Positions 33,991 through 46,000 of a stretch of 64,000 bases of DNA are shown one piece after another. The stretch is from Adiantum capillus-veneris (lineage: Eukaryota; Streptophyta; Polypodiopsida; Polypodiales; Pteridaceae), in assembly GCA_014529385.2 (NCBI GenBank), contig CM043962.1:88563180-88627179 (forward strand), read 5' to 3'. The position numbers were made by a program, and so were the translations under genes. The notes below the pieces were generated by a model. It was not told the origin of the DNA. It worked only from the letters and a program-made list of their open reading frames with translations, and made no database searches. Each line of letters begins with the position of its first letter. The stretch's first letter is position 1.

Positions 33991-34328
33991 CCCCCGGGAA
34001 CGACGTACCTAACCCGGACCCCTCCAAATTAAAGGTGAGCAACCTGTTCGTTAAGTATAGTCGTATCTTTTCTGTGAATTCACAACCATATTATATAAAC
34101 GATCCAGGAGCACGAGTTAAGGGTATCTGGGCTGACGTGGAAGAGGGCTGCTACCAGGTACCCTCGGGGAGGCGGGCGCTGGGAGCCGCTCCGAGTACAG
34201 CGATCGACAGCACCCAAGAAAGTGGGGAGCGGGGCCCCGCTGGTCGCTGCTACGGTGAACCCGAACTCACAAAAACCGGGAAGGACGGGATGAACCAGTG
34301 CGTAGCTGGGTAGCGAAACTCACTAGCT

Positions 34329-35540
34329 ATGGCTGAGACTAGACGCCTCACAGTTAACTCGGACGGGCAACCGTCTGAGGAGCTGAGGGGCGGGGGCATA
34401 GACCAGGATGGACCGAGCTCAACAAGGGAAGTACGGTACATTGAGGTCATGAATGCCGATCAACTTCAAAACAACAGGCTAAGATCCTTGTCGATACCCG
34501 AGATTGACCCGGTCGCCGCCCCAAGCAGACCGGCTAGAGAGGAACGGGTAATGATGAGAAGCAGGCTTGGGAGGGGTGTTTTAGAAGGGACGGTTGGCAA
34601 GCTGTGCATTTGGGGCGCTAATGAACACACCGAAGTGTCATTCAGCAAGGCCTTGAAGCGCGCACTAAGATCAACCTCCCTGTTTGCAAGTATTGAGCTT
34701 TTGGATTGATTCCTTAACAATCAGACGGGGAGCACCCGCTTCGATGTTTTCACTTCTAGTAAACAAGCAGCCCTAGATATCCTCCAGAATATCCAAGCGG
34801 AGAGTAGGCTTAGGTGGTTTGCTAAGATCTCACTTCCTTTCGTAAGGAGAGGTAGGAACCGTTTGATGCCGGCGATGGAAGTGTTGAAATCGCCGATCTT
34901 TGCCACGCTTAACATTAATGGACTCCGGTCGAAGCGGGGGGAGTTGGAGTACGTAATGTTACAAAAGACTTGGAATGTGGTGGGTCTCCAAGAGACTCGA
35001 CTATTCCAGGGTGCATGGCCCCTTAGAATGGCGGGGTATTCGACATTCCAAGTGCCAGGATCTGATAAGCCAGGGGCTAGGGGACTTGTGACCTTGGTCT
35101 CCCAGGAACTTAGAGCCTTTGAGTTGGGAATGTCGGACGTAAACTCCTTGTTTGTCCAACTCTTTCCTTTAAATATGAAGGACGGTTGGATTTACGGAAA
35201 TGTTTATGTCCCGCAGAGGCAATTAGTGGATGAGCGAGCAGACGTTTTAAGCGCGTTAGCTTCGAAGCTTCCTAGGTTGGGCAGAAAGGGCATTCCTCTC
35301 CTGGTAGGAGGGGATTGGAATCTTAGACGTCGCCCGATGAAGAGATGGCTGGGGAGTGAAGACCTTGATTTTAAGATTGTCCAAACGAGAGGCTCTGGAC
35401 TCTCGTATCACTCTTCCCGTTGTAAAGGGCGATCAGACATTGACTTCTTTTTGGCCAATGATCTGGCCCTTTAGTTCCTCGGCCATGCCAGTGTCCAGAG
35501 AGCGGTGGATTTGTCGGACCATTGGCTTGTTAAGGTGAAG
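34329..35540 (+). pseudogene. LINE K N-terminal region and endonuclease (two in-frame stops)
   Basis: A single frame begins at 34329 (MAETRRLTVNSDG) and reads through a TGA at 34707-34709 and a TAG at 35472-35474. The endonuclease (exonuclease/endonuclease/phosphatase fold) shows ATLNINGLRSKR, VVGLQETRL, VGGDWNLRRRP, GRSDIDFFLAN and DLSDHWLVK, which are the Asn, Glu, Asp-x-Asn, Asp and terminal Asp-His motifs. The N-terminal part before the endonuclease is unrecognised. Confidence 0.85.
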
Positions 35541-38287
35541 TTGGTTTGTGATGCGGTGGAGCCTCCCCCACCCCCCACCCCCCCCCCCCCCCCTCCATTG
35601 ATGCGACTAGAATTGAACCGGTGGCTCAACTCTTTTTGCACCACAACTTCTGGGATTCCCTACCAGAAGCAACGGAGGAAGGGGAAATCACGCAGGCGGC
35701 GGTGAACCGCCAGTCGAAGAGCTTTGAGGAGGCGGCTGAAAGAGTCTCACGAGATGTTGGTGCGTTCTCCGTAAGGCCCCCCAAGAGGCCAAATAGAGGC
35801 TTTAGGCTAGACCCGAGAGCCCGGAGATCCATCAACCGAAGACGGGAAGCTTGGAAGTCTCTGCGGCATGCAGAGAGTGATTCCTCTAGTGAAGATAGGG
35901 CGTGGAGGAAGTTTGTTGAGTGCCGAAAAGAGGCGCGAGCTGAAACGAAGAGAAGCGAGAGAGAGGCTCTCAAACGTTTCATGCTCAAGAGCGTCGAATT
36001 GGCAAGACGCAAGGAATGGTATGCTTGGTGGAAGCATATGAAAGCCGTTCTAGGGGGGAGCAGAAAAGGAGGGCCCGCTCAACCCCTAAGAGACCAGAAC
36101 GGCGAGCTGCAGGCGGACAAAGAGAAGATCCGAGACATTTGGAAGGATCATGCTTCTCGCGTCTTCGCCGATCCCTCCGGGCACAGCAAGGACCCAGAAC
36201 ACTGGCGTAACCATGCTGTGCGACTTTGGCCTAGAATAGAGGGCATCAATGACTCTATTAGTTGGATTGAACTTCGGGAGGTATGTCGCAAGATCAAGCG
36301 ACATAAAGCAGCTAGGATGGATGGCATTCCCCCTGAATTTTTCAAGATCCTTATGCAAGATAAGGGAACTAGATCGGGTCGATTTAAACCAAATACAGAC
36401 ATGGGAAGAGCAATCTTCAAACTGCTGTGTACTTGGTTTGATTCAGGGAAGTTGCCGGAGGCATCATCTACCTCGGTAGTGGTGTATATCCCGAAGAAGG
36501 GTGATCTTTCTAATCCGGACAACTACAGAGGGATATCTCTTATTCCAATCTCTTTGAAGCTCTTGACCTCACTCGTGATCAATAGGATCTCAGTGAAACT
36601 TGAGGAAAGAAACTTCTTCTTGCGTGGTCAAGCCGGATTTCGGACTCAGGAGGAATGTGTGGCACAAGTGATTGCCTTGAAGGAGATTGTGCTCAGACGA
36701 AAGGTTGTTAAGAAACCGACGTTTGCGGCATATATTGACTTTGAAAAGGCGTACGATACAGTGCCACACGAGGCGCTCTTTTTAAAGATGGAAGCCATAG
36801 GGATTGGAGGTCGTTGCTTGAATTTCTTTCGAGCCTTGTACCAATCTTCCAAGGTCAGAGTGCGGGTGGGAGCGAAGTTGAGTGAGGAGGTCCAAATCGC
36901 CCGTGGCGTGCGTCAAGGGTGTCCCGCGTCGCCTACTCTCTTTAATATATTCATTAATGACATCCTGGATGAGAGTGCGACTGACCTTGGGGTGGCTATT
37001 CCAGGCCTACTCCTGAAGATCCAAGGCCTGCTTTTTGCAGATGATTTAGTTTTATTTGCGGAGTCTAAGGAGGAGTTGCAAGCTAGTTTAGATAGATTGC
37101 ATAGTTGGGCGGAGAAGTGGGGGATGAAGTTCGGCATAAAGAAATGCCAGGCGACCGTGTTCAACGGGGACCTTGAGGAACTTATTGCCTTCAAGCCTCA
37201 CATCGGACCTGAGGAGATTCAGGTAGCTTCGGAGTATAGATACTTGGGCATATTAATAGACAGTGAAGTCTCGATCGATACTATCCTTAAAGATAGGATT
37301 GAAAGTGCACGTAAGTCTCTGTATGCCCATAAACATCTTCTGTGCTCTAAGAAAATTCCGATGTGGTCAAGGTTGGCCTTTCTCAAGGCGTGCGTCTTCC
37401 CAGTGGCGACTTATGGAGCGGAGATTATGGGTTCACATGACATGAGGAAGTTGAACCCATTAGAGACGCTTATAGCAACTGGAATGAGGTGGGTAGTCGG
37501 TAAGGCCGCGAAGTCGAGTTCTGTGGCAGCAGCAACTCTTCACCGGGAGTTAGGGCTCCCCCCCGTACCAGCTTACTGTGTAGGGCAGAGGGTACGAGCT
37601 TTTACCAAATACGCAGGTCTAAAGACTTGGATTGCAGATTTGGTTAACAATATACCAGACTGGAACCAATTCAAGAAGTGGACTTGGTGTAAAAGGACAA
37701 AGTTTTGGGGGGAGAGGTATATCAACGGCGCTTTTGTTGAAACCGCAAGACAGGTGAGCTGGAAGCTTTGGGAACACTCACATCAATGTGTCTCCCTTGA
37801 TCCTTATATCGAGAGGAAGTATGAGGACACGCGTGGATACCTCTTTAGGCAGAGCATTGGGAAGAATCCCGGTGGGATGGAGGAGAAAGTCTTGTTACTA
37901 GCAAGAGTGGATGGCTTAATGCTTAAGGATAAGATTGAACGGGCACAGTCGAGGACTTGCCCGTTGTGCGGAATGGAAGAAGGTTCAAGGTCACTTACGC
38001 ACCTGTTGGTACAGTGCCCTGAACTGGACAATCTCAGAAGCTCAATACGACCCTGTTTGGAACATGCTAGACTGCTGTTAAACAATCCTAGCGGTGAAGA
38101 TACCGAAGTGTTACTCCTGGGAGGGGAGATTAGCGGAAAGCGATTGCCAGGTTGGGTTGTCCCTCGTGGGGCCCATAATGGTCGTCGTGGACCGCAACTG
38201 AGGAGTGCTTATGCGGATAACGTTGCAGCATTCCTCTGCGGGGCCATACCGCGGTACTACAATGCTCTGGCCCATGAGGGTGTTTGA
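35541..38287 (+). pseudogene. LINE K reverse transcriptase and C-terminal region (frameshifted from endonuclease)
   Basis: The long frame (888 codons from 35621) carries a non-LTR RT with KAARMDGIPPEFFKIL, VYIPKKGDLSNPDNYRGISL, AYIDFEKAYDTV, the fingers-palm RGVRQGCPASPTLFNIFIND, and catalytic LLFADDLVLFAES. Later come YLGILIDSE and a CPLCGMEE...HLLVQCPEL zinc-like motif. It is joined to the endonuclease frame through a shift near 35630-35650, in a T run just after a Pro/poly-C tract (35566-35594). I see no RNase H. Confidence 0.9.
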
Positions 38288-38848
38288 AGCTCGTAGGGCT
38301 TGTAGTTATTGCGTACGGTGCGGTCTCGCCTAACATGGTCCTGGGGCTTTCCGAGCGGGCCTTGGTGACCATGGTTGGCCGGATCGGGATGCCTCCTTTG
38401 AGCCGACGCCCACTTTGGGTATGGTAGTCCTACCGGACATCCGTTGGACGGGGGCCCTTTTTCTACCAGGCGAAAATCTTGGAGTACCTGGGCAGGATTC
38501 AACACGGTCTGTGAGTTACAAGGGTTTGTCCCTCTCTCTCAGCCTTGGTCCTTAAGTGCATCACTGAATTCGTTTGGTGATTTCCCGACGTTACCCTCGG
38601 GTGGCGTGACTAACAAGGGAACATGGACTGACTAACATGGCATGGAAAGACTTTTTACTCCCCCGAGGGGGAAACTTGCTTCCATTCCCCGTTGACATGC
38701 CACGATACGGCATGGAGGCGCTTTTCCCCTTGTCGGCAAGTCCGCAAGATAACTTGTCTTTGACTCGTTTGTGTGCACGCGAAGCAAAGGCAGTTCCTTG
38801 CTGGCTTGCCGGCTCTAGCCCAAAAAAGTAAAAAGTAAAAAGTAAAAA
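38288..38848 (+). other. LINE K 3' UTR and (TAAAAAG)n tail
   Basis: Non-coding sequence follows the RT frame. It ends with about four TAAAAAG units (38822-38849) immediately before the right GATGACGCG target copy. Confidence 0.85.
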
Positions 38849-39640
38849 GATGACGCGCTGAAAACGCAGATGCTGAAATCTGCGAATAGCGGGCTGAATC
38901 TGTAAACGATGGCCGATCTGACCGTGCGGCGAGGATCTGCTGCAGGAAGGTGAGATTTGCAAGGTTTGGGGGCTGCGGTACGGATTCTTACTGCTGAAAA
39001 CTGAAAACGCTGAAGCAAAGGCTGAATCTGTCGCCAAGGAACTGCAAAACGCTAGGTGATCTGCAACTCCAAAAATGCTAGGGCTGATTCTGATCTGCTG
39101 CAAAAACACTATGGATCCTGCTATGGAAATTTGCTAACGCTAGGCTTGATGTGCTGCTTGCAAAACGCTGGGCTGTCCTTGATGAAAAACGCTAGGCTGG
39201 TCTTTGGTTTGTTGGCTGGAAAACGCTAGGTTGCCTGCCGAGGAGTCTTGCTGAGAAGGTGCTCTGTTGGACACTTGGTTCCTGCTGCCACTTCCGCCAG
39301 ATACTGCTAGCGCTAGGTTTTCTTATATATTGGCTTGGCTAAATTGCCCTACCCAGTTTTCCAACAAAGTCACTTATTAATAATAAGTGAAAAATGGCTA
39401 AAATAGGGAAAATAGGTTCTGTGCACTGTAAAATGCTCCTGACGGAATTTGATGGTACTGCTGACGATCATGTTGTGTGCAACCAGAGGATATGCATCTA
39501 CTCTAAGTGCCTGAACATGCACGGTCTGCGAATAGACTCACAAAAGTGCCAGAACACTTCCTAAGCTAACCAAACTGAATCCTAGTCATGAAGTAGCTTG
39601 TTCACGTACACATAGGGTTAGATGTGCACGTGACACAAAA

Positions 39641-39927
39641 GCAAAGCCCCACAATCTTTTAGAAAATAAAAGCAAACTTCTCCAAAAGCTGCTTGCGCTA
39701 AATGAGCTAGCAAAAAGCTTTCGGCGTAATTTCCGAAAACTTCGTATTGCCTGTCAGCGCAAAAAGGGGAGCGTTCATACTGCTGCCCGTACGGCTTGCC
39801 ACATCAGCATGTCTGCGTGTTTTGCGGAGATCTGCCACGTCAGCCTGTCGGTGGGTTTGACAGGAATCAGCCACGTCAGCCGGGTGTGTATGTGTCCGGG
39901 GGCCTGCCATGTCACCAGTTTTTGACA
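39641..39927 (-). mobile_element. Copy A 5' LTR, U3 portion
   Basis: In sense (minus) orientation the LTR starts TGTCAAAAACTGG at 39927. U3 contains GCTGACGTGGC-type sites (plus-strand GCCACGTCAGC near 39836 and 39870, and a weaker one near 39798). Confidence 0.9.
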
Positions 39928-41650
39928 AGTTCTCAACTCTAGCTCTGGAGCTTTCAGTGACAGTGTTTGCTCTATTCCAATGTGGTTTGAGTCAGTTGTT
40001 AGCTCAAAGCATACTTTTGAGTAACATTCTCTTTCTGAGGCCTCCAGGCCTCCAGGTTATTATCTTTAATTGATTTCCTGTGCTCCATTCAACGGAGTAC
40101 CATGTAGGGTGTCTTCTAGTCCTTGGTTTCCTTGCCTGTTTCTTGCGGCTTTGGATGGTGTGCTTTAGCCCATAGTGCAGTTAGTATCTTGGCGGATATT
40201 CTTCTTTAGCCATTTCGGTGGTTGCCTCGTCCTTTGAATTTGTGGTGCGACGATTGCTCTTCTCAGTGCATCTGCAGTATATCGTATCCCTTGTTTTCCA
40301 GATTGATCCCTAGAGAGTGTACCTTTCAGGACACACCTACTTTCTTATCCTTAGACTGACATGTTATTTCGTACAGGTGGATAGTGGTTCTTATTGTACT
40401 AGTTACAGTCATCCGGCATTCTTTACAGTGGGGAGACAGTCTTCTTGGTTCTCCCAAATAAGGTTCTAGGTTCCACATGTATATTTTCTTTTGGATTCAC
40501 CTACCTTGAGTGATCCAGTTAAACATGTAGAGATTGTTGGAGAGTTATGAAGATTATCCCATGGTTCAAATGTTTCTCTCTTCAGAGGGGGATATGGAGC
40601 TAGTTTCCGCGGACTACTTTCTTTCAGTACCAGTGGTTCCATTTGCAGCGGACGGGATTGACAGTCTATTTGGTGGCTTTCTATAGCACCTTGTTCTTCT
40701 CTTGCAGAGCTTGGGTGTATGGTCTCTTGATCTTGCCGTGCTAGTTGTAGGCTCAGTATTGATGTGTGTTCCTTTCTATTGGATGTTTGTTCCTGATTCA
40801 CTTTGAGAGTGGGGTGATATACAATCGGAATGTCCCAGACAGGTGAAGATCAATAGCAGTTTCACTCCATGTCCGATGAACTTCCTTCAGATATAGTTTA
40901 CAATTCATCATTCTATATGGTGGTTGGTGTAATTCTTTGGTTCTTCGACATCAAATAGTTGATTTCTCAGTACCCTTGGTTGTCCCATTTTTTGGGACTT
41001 CCCGTAGCAGCTTGGAGATTCTGGCATGTGGTATATGATTGGAGGTGCAGGTTTCCAACTCTTTCCTCGAGGGTGGAGCTTGGAAATGATTGGGATACCA
41101 GTAGTTTATACCTTTACCCTCAGTTTTGATGCATTCTCTTGGAGCGGTTAGTAGCAGTACCTTCTGCAGATGTTGGTTGTGCGACTTGTGAGTCGATTCG
41201 TTTGATGAGATTCTTGTTAGAGCTAGATTCAACATTTTACTTCCTGGACCTCTTTTGAGGATAGCAGCTGGATTGTATTTATTGTAGGATACTTTTCTAC
41301 TGCGGAGACTTCTTGTAGACACCCTTGTCCACAAAACCTTCTCTTTACAATTACAAATTGCTCACTCCAGCTTGCTGGTCCGTCTTCCTTTCCAAGAGGT
41401 GAATCTTGAGAGGGGGTGTTGAGTTCAAGCATCTCTTTGGATTTGTCCAGTCGGTCCCATTTCTCCTAGGGACATGTGTTAGGGAGTGAGAGCTGTTTTG
41501 TGGTTGTGCTCGGCCAGTCGGGATATGTCTAGCCATGATTATCCTTGGGTATTGGCTTGGTTCCATGCTCTTCTGTCATCCTGCAGGATGGGAGTATTTT
41601 GCCCTAGCCTTGGCATATTCTTTCCCTGAGCCCTATGGGCCTCTGGTCCT
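39928..41650. other. Unassigned intron segment
   Basis: About 1.7 kb without recognisable domains. A few frames of 70-130 codons exist on the minus strand, but none shows a known motif. There are no microsatellites and no LTR ends. It could be old intron sequence or a decayed element. Confidence 0.5.
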
Positions 41651-42401
41651 CCTTTCCATATTCTCCCTATATTTCCCCCCATTTATCAGAGTCGTGGGGC
41701 TGGAGGAGTGGGTCGAGCTACCAGCCTATGGGCATATATATGTGCAGGAGGGGTCATGTCGCAAATGGGAGCGCACACGAATAATCAACAAGCTGAAAAT
41801 AAATAAACTTTTAACTAAAAGAGTCGAGGGAGAAGATCGACATAGTATTTGGGACCAGAAGATGTGCTGGTCCCTCCCCTCCTTAAAGAGAATCTTTATT
41901 AAGGAGAATATATTTACAAGCACAAGAACCGGAGTGACCGCTCTGTTCTAGATCTTCCCACTCGATTGTCAATTCCTTGCCGTTCGGAAATTCCAGAGAA
42001 ACAAGCTCTCAATTCGTTTTCCGTCTATTCCTAGAGCGAAAAAGCTCTACAGACCGCTTCCGTTCTCGGAATCTTTGAGCATAGGCCAAGGCCTTCTTCC
42101 TCCTCCTTCGTGTTGGAGTACCTGCAAAAGCACAAACACGAAAGAACTCGTACAACGAATTCACAATTGGTACCTGTTGCTCGAGTACGAACTCCATGTA
42201 CTGGCGTCACTTGATCACTTGCAGATGCTTTGTCGGGGACTCCTTGCTGCTAGCGCTGGGGCTTCTGTGTCACTGAGAGAGAGAACGGGTTGCTTCTATA
42301 GGCTCCCGCACTTGGCAAGAATAGCCGGTGCGGAGCCGGCCAAATTACATGCAAGAGAGGTAGTGCTAGAAGAGAGGGGGGCTGGCGGTGCTTTTTGGGT
42401 C

Positions 42402-42459
<58 letters not shown>

Positions 42460-43075
42460 AGGCTGCGTTAAATTCAGCCGTACAACTTCAACGCTGGCCT
42501 TTTTTGGCCTTTCATTAAAAAAAAAAAAAAAGTGAACCTGGACAAAACTCAATAAAACCGAGTGAGCTGAAAATTGGTGCTACACAATCACATTCGAGGC
42601 GTCCCCGGATGCAGTTCTCAGGCACAGATGCAATGCAAACATAGATTTCTCGCGGGAGAGCATCTGCTCTTCACAGAAAACGCTTAAAAATATCCCGCTT
42701 TTTAGAAAAAGCTTCTCAAAACCCATCTTTATTCTTGTGCTTGTGTCTTACACATATTCCTTTTTCCAATTCGGGTTTCCTGCCAGACCAACGGAATATT
42801 CCCTTTCCGATGCTCCCGTCACCCATCACGTGACGCATTAGGAATATCCGTTTCCGGTATCTCTTACCGAACTAACGGTACAACCCCTTCGCGATGCTTA
42901 ATGTCACCCATCATATGACACATCAGAGTTGTCCGTTCCTGATGGATTTTAACAATTCCCGTAGATCTACAGTTCCTAACCTTACGGTTTAAGTGCACAC
43001 ATTTAAATATTCTGATTTCAATAATAAGAAATTATTCAGAAAAATAACCTATCTAGCTTCTAAACAATTGTCCTT
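41650..43075 (-). mobile_element. Diverged 3' LTR of element F (approximate limits)
   Basis: It lies downstream (on the minus strand) of the F polyprotein. It shares with the E LTR the polyadenylation-region words (GTGCTTGTAAA...AATAAAGAT) and the hairpin GGGACCAG-(8 nt)-CTGGTCCC at 41851-41874. It contains a (GA)n tract (42403-42455) and A15 near 42519. I could not define exact ends, and much of it does not align by eye to the E LTR. Confidence 0.5.
42403..42455. repeat. (GA)n microsatellite
   Basis: About 53 bp of AG dinucleotide. Confidence 0.95.
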
Positions 43076-46000
43076 AACTGTAGTGCTTGTACATATCCTT
43101 CTAGAATCTCGGGATAAGATGCTAATTCTTGCTCGGTCATCCGCTGAGCGTCCAGAGTAGAATATTTCTTGAACTTTACCAAATCATAATTACCCAGAAC
43201 GGGAATGGGAACGGGAACGGGGAGGAAGAGGGGGGGGACAGAACGGGAACATGGCCGGAATGGTCGACTAAAGTAAGGCTTGAATCACCTCCATTCAACT
43301 TTGTCTCAAGTCAACTCCTAAACAACCCCAAATCTGTCCCTAAATGCCTACATTTTTGCCCCCAAATGCCTACTTTTGCCCATTCTGCCGTTTCGCCTCA
43401 CGGTTCTCCTCGTTCCGGTTACACCCCGTTCCTGAAGGGCGTTTCGTTCCTGACTCCATTTCGTGAACGGGACTCGTTCGGAACGTCGTTTTGGAACGTA
43501 TGGGTTGCGTTCCGCCCATGCCTTGTTACATTGTACCAAATACTTCCGTGTAATTTTCCTGGACTTGAGTGGCTGCTCTTGATGAAGATGATCTGCTCCG
43601 GTTGGAGTATTTCTTTCGTTTCCTCAACCTCAAGAGGTTCCTTAGCAATAGACTGACTTGGAGGCGATCCCACATATGGCTGGGGGAAACTAACAGCGGA
43701 AGCATTGTGGATCTTCCAATTAGATGGTAGATCTAATCAGAACGTCACATCGTTCACTTGGTCAATTATCTTAAAGTGCCCATAATAACGATTGGAAAGT
43801 TTTACCGCTTTCCCTTTATGAGTTGCTTGTTTCTTTAGACTTGTTTTTTCAAACTTGAGTAAGACTAATTGACCGACTGTTAAGGCCAGAATCCTTCTAT
43901 GCTTGCTACAACTTTCTTATGTTTTTCCTGAGAGCGCAAAATCGCTCTCTTAACTTGCCCGTAGGCCGTGTCCAAATCTTGGACACACTCATCTGCTGCA
44001 AAAATCTTATCCTTAGTGACAAGGATCGGTGGAAGCAAAGGCTTACCATAAAGAATCTCAAAAGGTGCTTTCCCCGTAGATGAATGTACGGTATGGTTAT
44101 ACGCGTACTCGACAAGGGACAAATACTTCTCCCAGTCATACTGTCTTTCGGACACATAAGATTTCAACATATCCAATACTGTGGAATTAGCGATTTCACT
44201 TTGCCCATCCGTTTACGATGATATGTAGAAGAAAATTTCAAGTTGGTGCCAAGGTTATCAAACAAGGCACGCCAAAAGTTTTCTGTCATGCGAGGATCTC
44301 AATCACTCACAATAGGCTTGGGCATTCCATGATGCTTAAAAATTTGTGCTAGAAAAATCTTAGCCATATGGCCTGCTTTGATTCTTTTTTGACTGGAATA
44401 AAATGTGCTTGCTTGCTAAATCTGTCCACAATGTCCAGATCGCATCATTTTCAATCTGAGTCTTTGGGAGATCCATAATAAAATCCATTGCAATATTCTC
44501 CCAAGGTTGATCAGACACAGGCAAAGGTTGGAGTAACCTAGGCGTCTTATGTCGATCGTACTTTACCTTTTGGCAAACCAAACATTCCCTGACATTGATC
44601 AATGTCTGCTTTAAGGCTTGGCCAAAAGAAATACCTTTCCAATGCTAAAGTCGTAGGGAGAATTCCCCGATGACCTGCATAAGGCGAAGCATGTGCTTCT
44701 TCCATGATTTTCTTCCTCGATGGAGTCGCCACACAAATTGCTTGGTGGTGAAAGGTAACCATCCCAAATGGAATAGGGATATTCATTCTCTCCGTTTTGC
44801 AACTTACTCCAAATAGAGGAGAAGTCTGTGCCATTCAGATACAAATCTGGAAGAGTTTCCAATTCTTGGTGATATACAGAAGTAACTGCATTCACCCTAG
44901 GCCGTCTAGACAATGCGTCTGCAACCACGTTCTTACTCTCAACCGTATGAAGGATGTGGAAGTGAAACATGGATAAAAAGTTGGCCCATCTCATGTACTT
45001 CTCATATAATTTCGGTTGCATAAGGAAATACTTTGATGATCGGTTTTGATCACAAAATCTGCTCCTAGAAGGTAGTGCTTCTAGGTAGACAAGGCGCGAA
45101 TCACAACCATAAATTCCTTCTCGTAGATCGAGGTATGCAATTCTGTATCCTTAAGCCGTCTACTTTCATAAGCCACTGCGTGGGCTTCTTGGTTAAGCAC
45201 TGCACCGATGCAATCATCTGAAGCATCGCAGTGAATCTAGAATGGTTTCCTTAAGTGTGCACTATCAAAATAGGTCCATGGCTTAATAGATACTTTAGCC
45301 TATCAAAGGCATCCTGTTGTCTCGATCCCCATTTGAAAGGGATCTTCTTCCTTGTTAGGTCATGGAGTGGTCTTGCTACTTGAGCAAAGCCTTCGATAAA
45401 CCTCCGATAGCAGGAAAACAATCCCAAAAAGCTATGTACATCATGTATCGTAGTGAGAGTTGGCCAATCTTGGACGACCTGGATCTTTGCGGGATCCATA
45501 CGCACTTGGTTATGTGAAACTATATTGCCGAAATAGTGTATCTCAGTGAGAAAGAACTCACTCTTCTTTGCATTCACATGCAACTCATGCTTTTGCAATT
45601 CTTGAAACACTATGTCCAAGTGCTTCCGATGTTCCTCCTCAGTCTTTGAAAAGACGAGTATGTCATCAAAGAACACTCCTATAAAAGCTCGGTGTGGGCT
45701 GAAAATTCAATCCATCATTCGATTGAATGTGGCAGGAGCATTGGTCAAGCTAAAAGGCGTTACCAAAAACTCATGAAGTTTAAAGGTTGTGCGAAAGGCA
45801 GTCTTATGGACATCTCAGGGGCTATGTGTATCTGATGATACCCGCTCTTTAAGTCAATGCGACTAAAGATGCTTGCACCCTTCAACTTATCAAGAATATC
45901 ATCAATTTGAGGAATCAGAAAGTGATTCTTGATTGTGATCTTGTTTAGAGATCGGTAACCTACGCACATTCGAAACGTGCCGTCTTTCTTTTGCACCAAT

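Larger units (their letters stand above)
33441..38848 (+). mobile_element. LINE K: near full-length APE-type non-LTR retrotransposon
   Basis: A 5.4 kb insertion flanked by a 9-bp GATGACGCG duplication (33432-33440 and 38849-38857). It has a GC-rich 5' region with tandem repeats, an N-terminal frame, an apurinic-type endonuclease, RT, a C-terminal CCHC-like motif, a 3' UTR, and a short (TAAAAAG)n tail (38822-38849) instead of poly(A). The tail and protein differ from typical plant L1. The clade (for example RTE- or CR1/Jockey-like) cannot be fixed by eye. Two in-frame stops and one frameshift make it inactive. Confidence 0.92.
20046..39635 (-). mobile_element. B2: complete B-family LTR element with nested B3 and LINE K
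   Basis: On the minus strand: 5' LTR (39635-33014, interrupted by LINE K), PBS, leader, broken ORF (32547-31284), a stub (21300-21242) with polypurine tract, and 3' LTR (21241-20046). The flanks are perfect CAAAA duplications (20041-20045 and 39636-39640). B3 sits in its internal region (TSD ATCGC) and LINE K in its 5' LTR (TSD GATGACGCG). It encodes no RT, RNase H or integrase. Confidence 0.92.
33014..39635 (-). mobile_element. B2 5' LTR, split by LINE K
   Basis: The LTR portions are 33014-33440 and 38858-39635. Together they make about 1205 bp, close to the 1196-bp 3' LTR. The sense start is TGTCACGTGCAC at 39635. Confidence 0.92.
13762..39927 (-). mobile_element. Copy A: minus-strand Ty3/gypsy chromovirus, interrupted host of nested elements
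   Basis: Read on the minus strand, the order is: 5' LTR (39927-39641, then 20045-19765), PBS (19763-19752), Gag start (19699), Gag/zinc knuckle, protease, RT, RNase H, integrase and chromodomain (to 13762). It is interrupted by B2 in the LTR (20046-39635 plus duplicated CAAAA), by B-family LTR B1 in gag (18516-19537), and by solo LTR D just upstream of RT (16499-17157). The 3' LTR is not found on the left. Removing the insertions restores a collinear order. Confidence 0.85.

Noticed and set aside
33441-34040. Ribosomal DNA or organelle DNA insertion
   Set aside because: The GC-rich, repetitive stretch does not show rRNA motifs. Position inside the GATGACGCG duplications assigns it to the LINE 5' region.
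40466-41566. Possible Ty1/copia spacer or other protein on the minus strand
   Set aside because: I could not find any integrase, RT or RNase H motif, and the frames are short and unconnected.
42075-42518. 147-codon plus-strand frame
   Set aside because: It passes through the GA tract, lies antisense to a diverged LTR, and has no domain.
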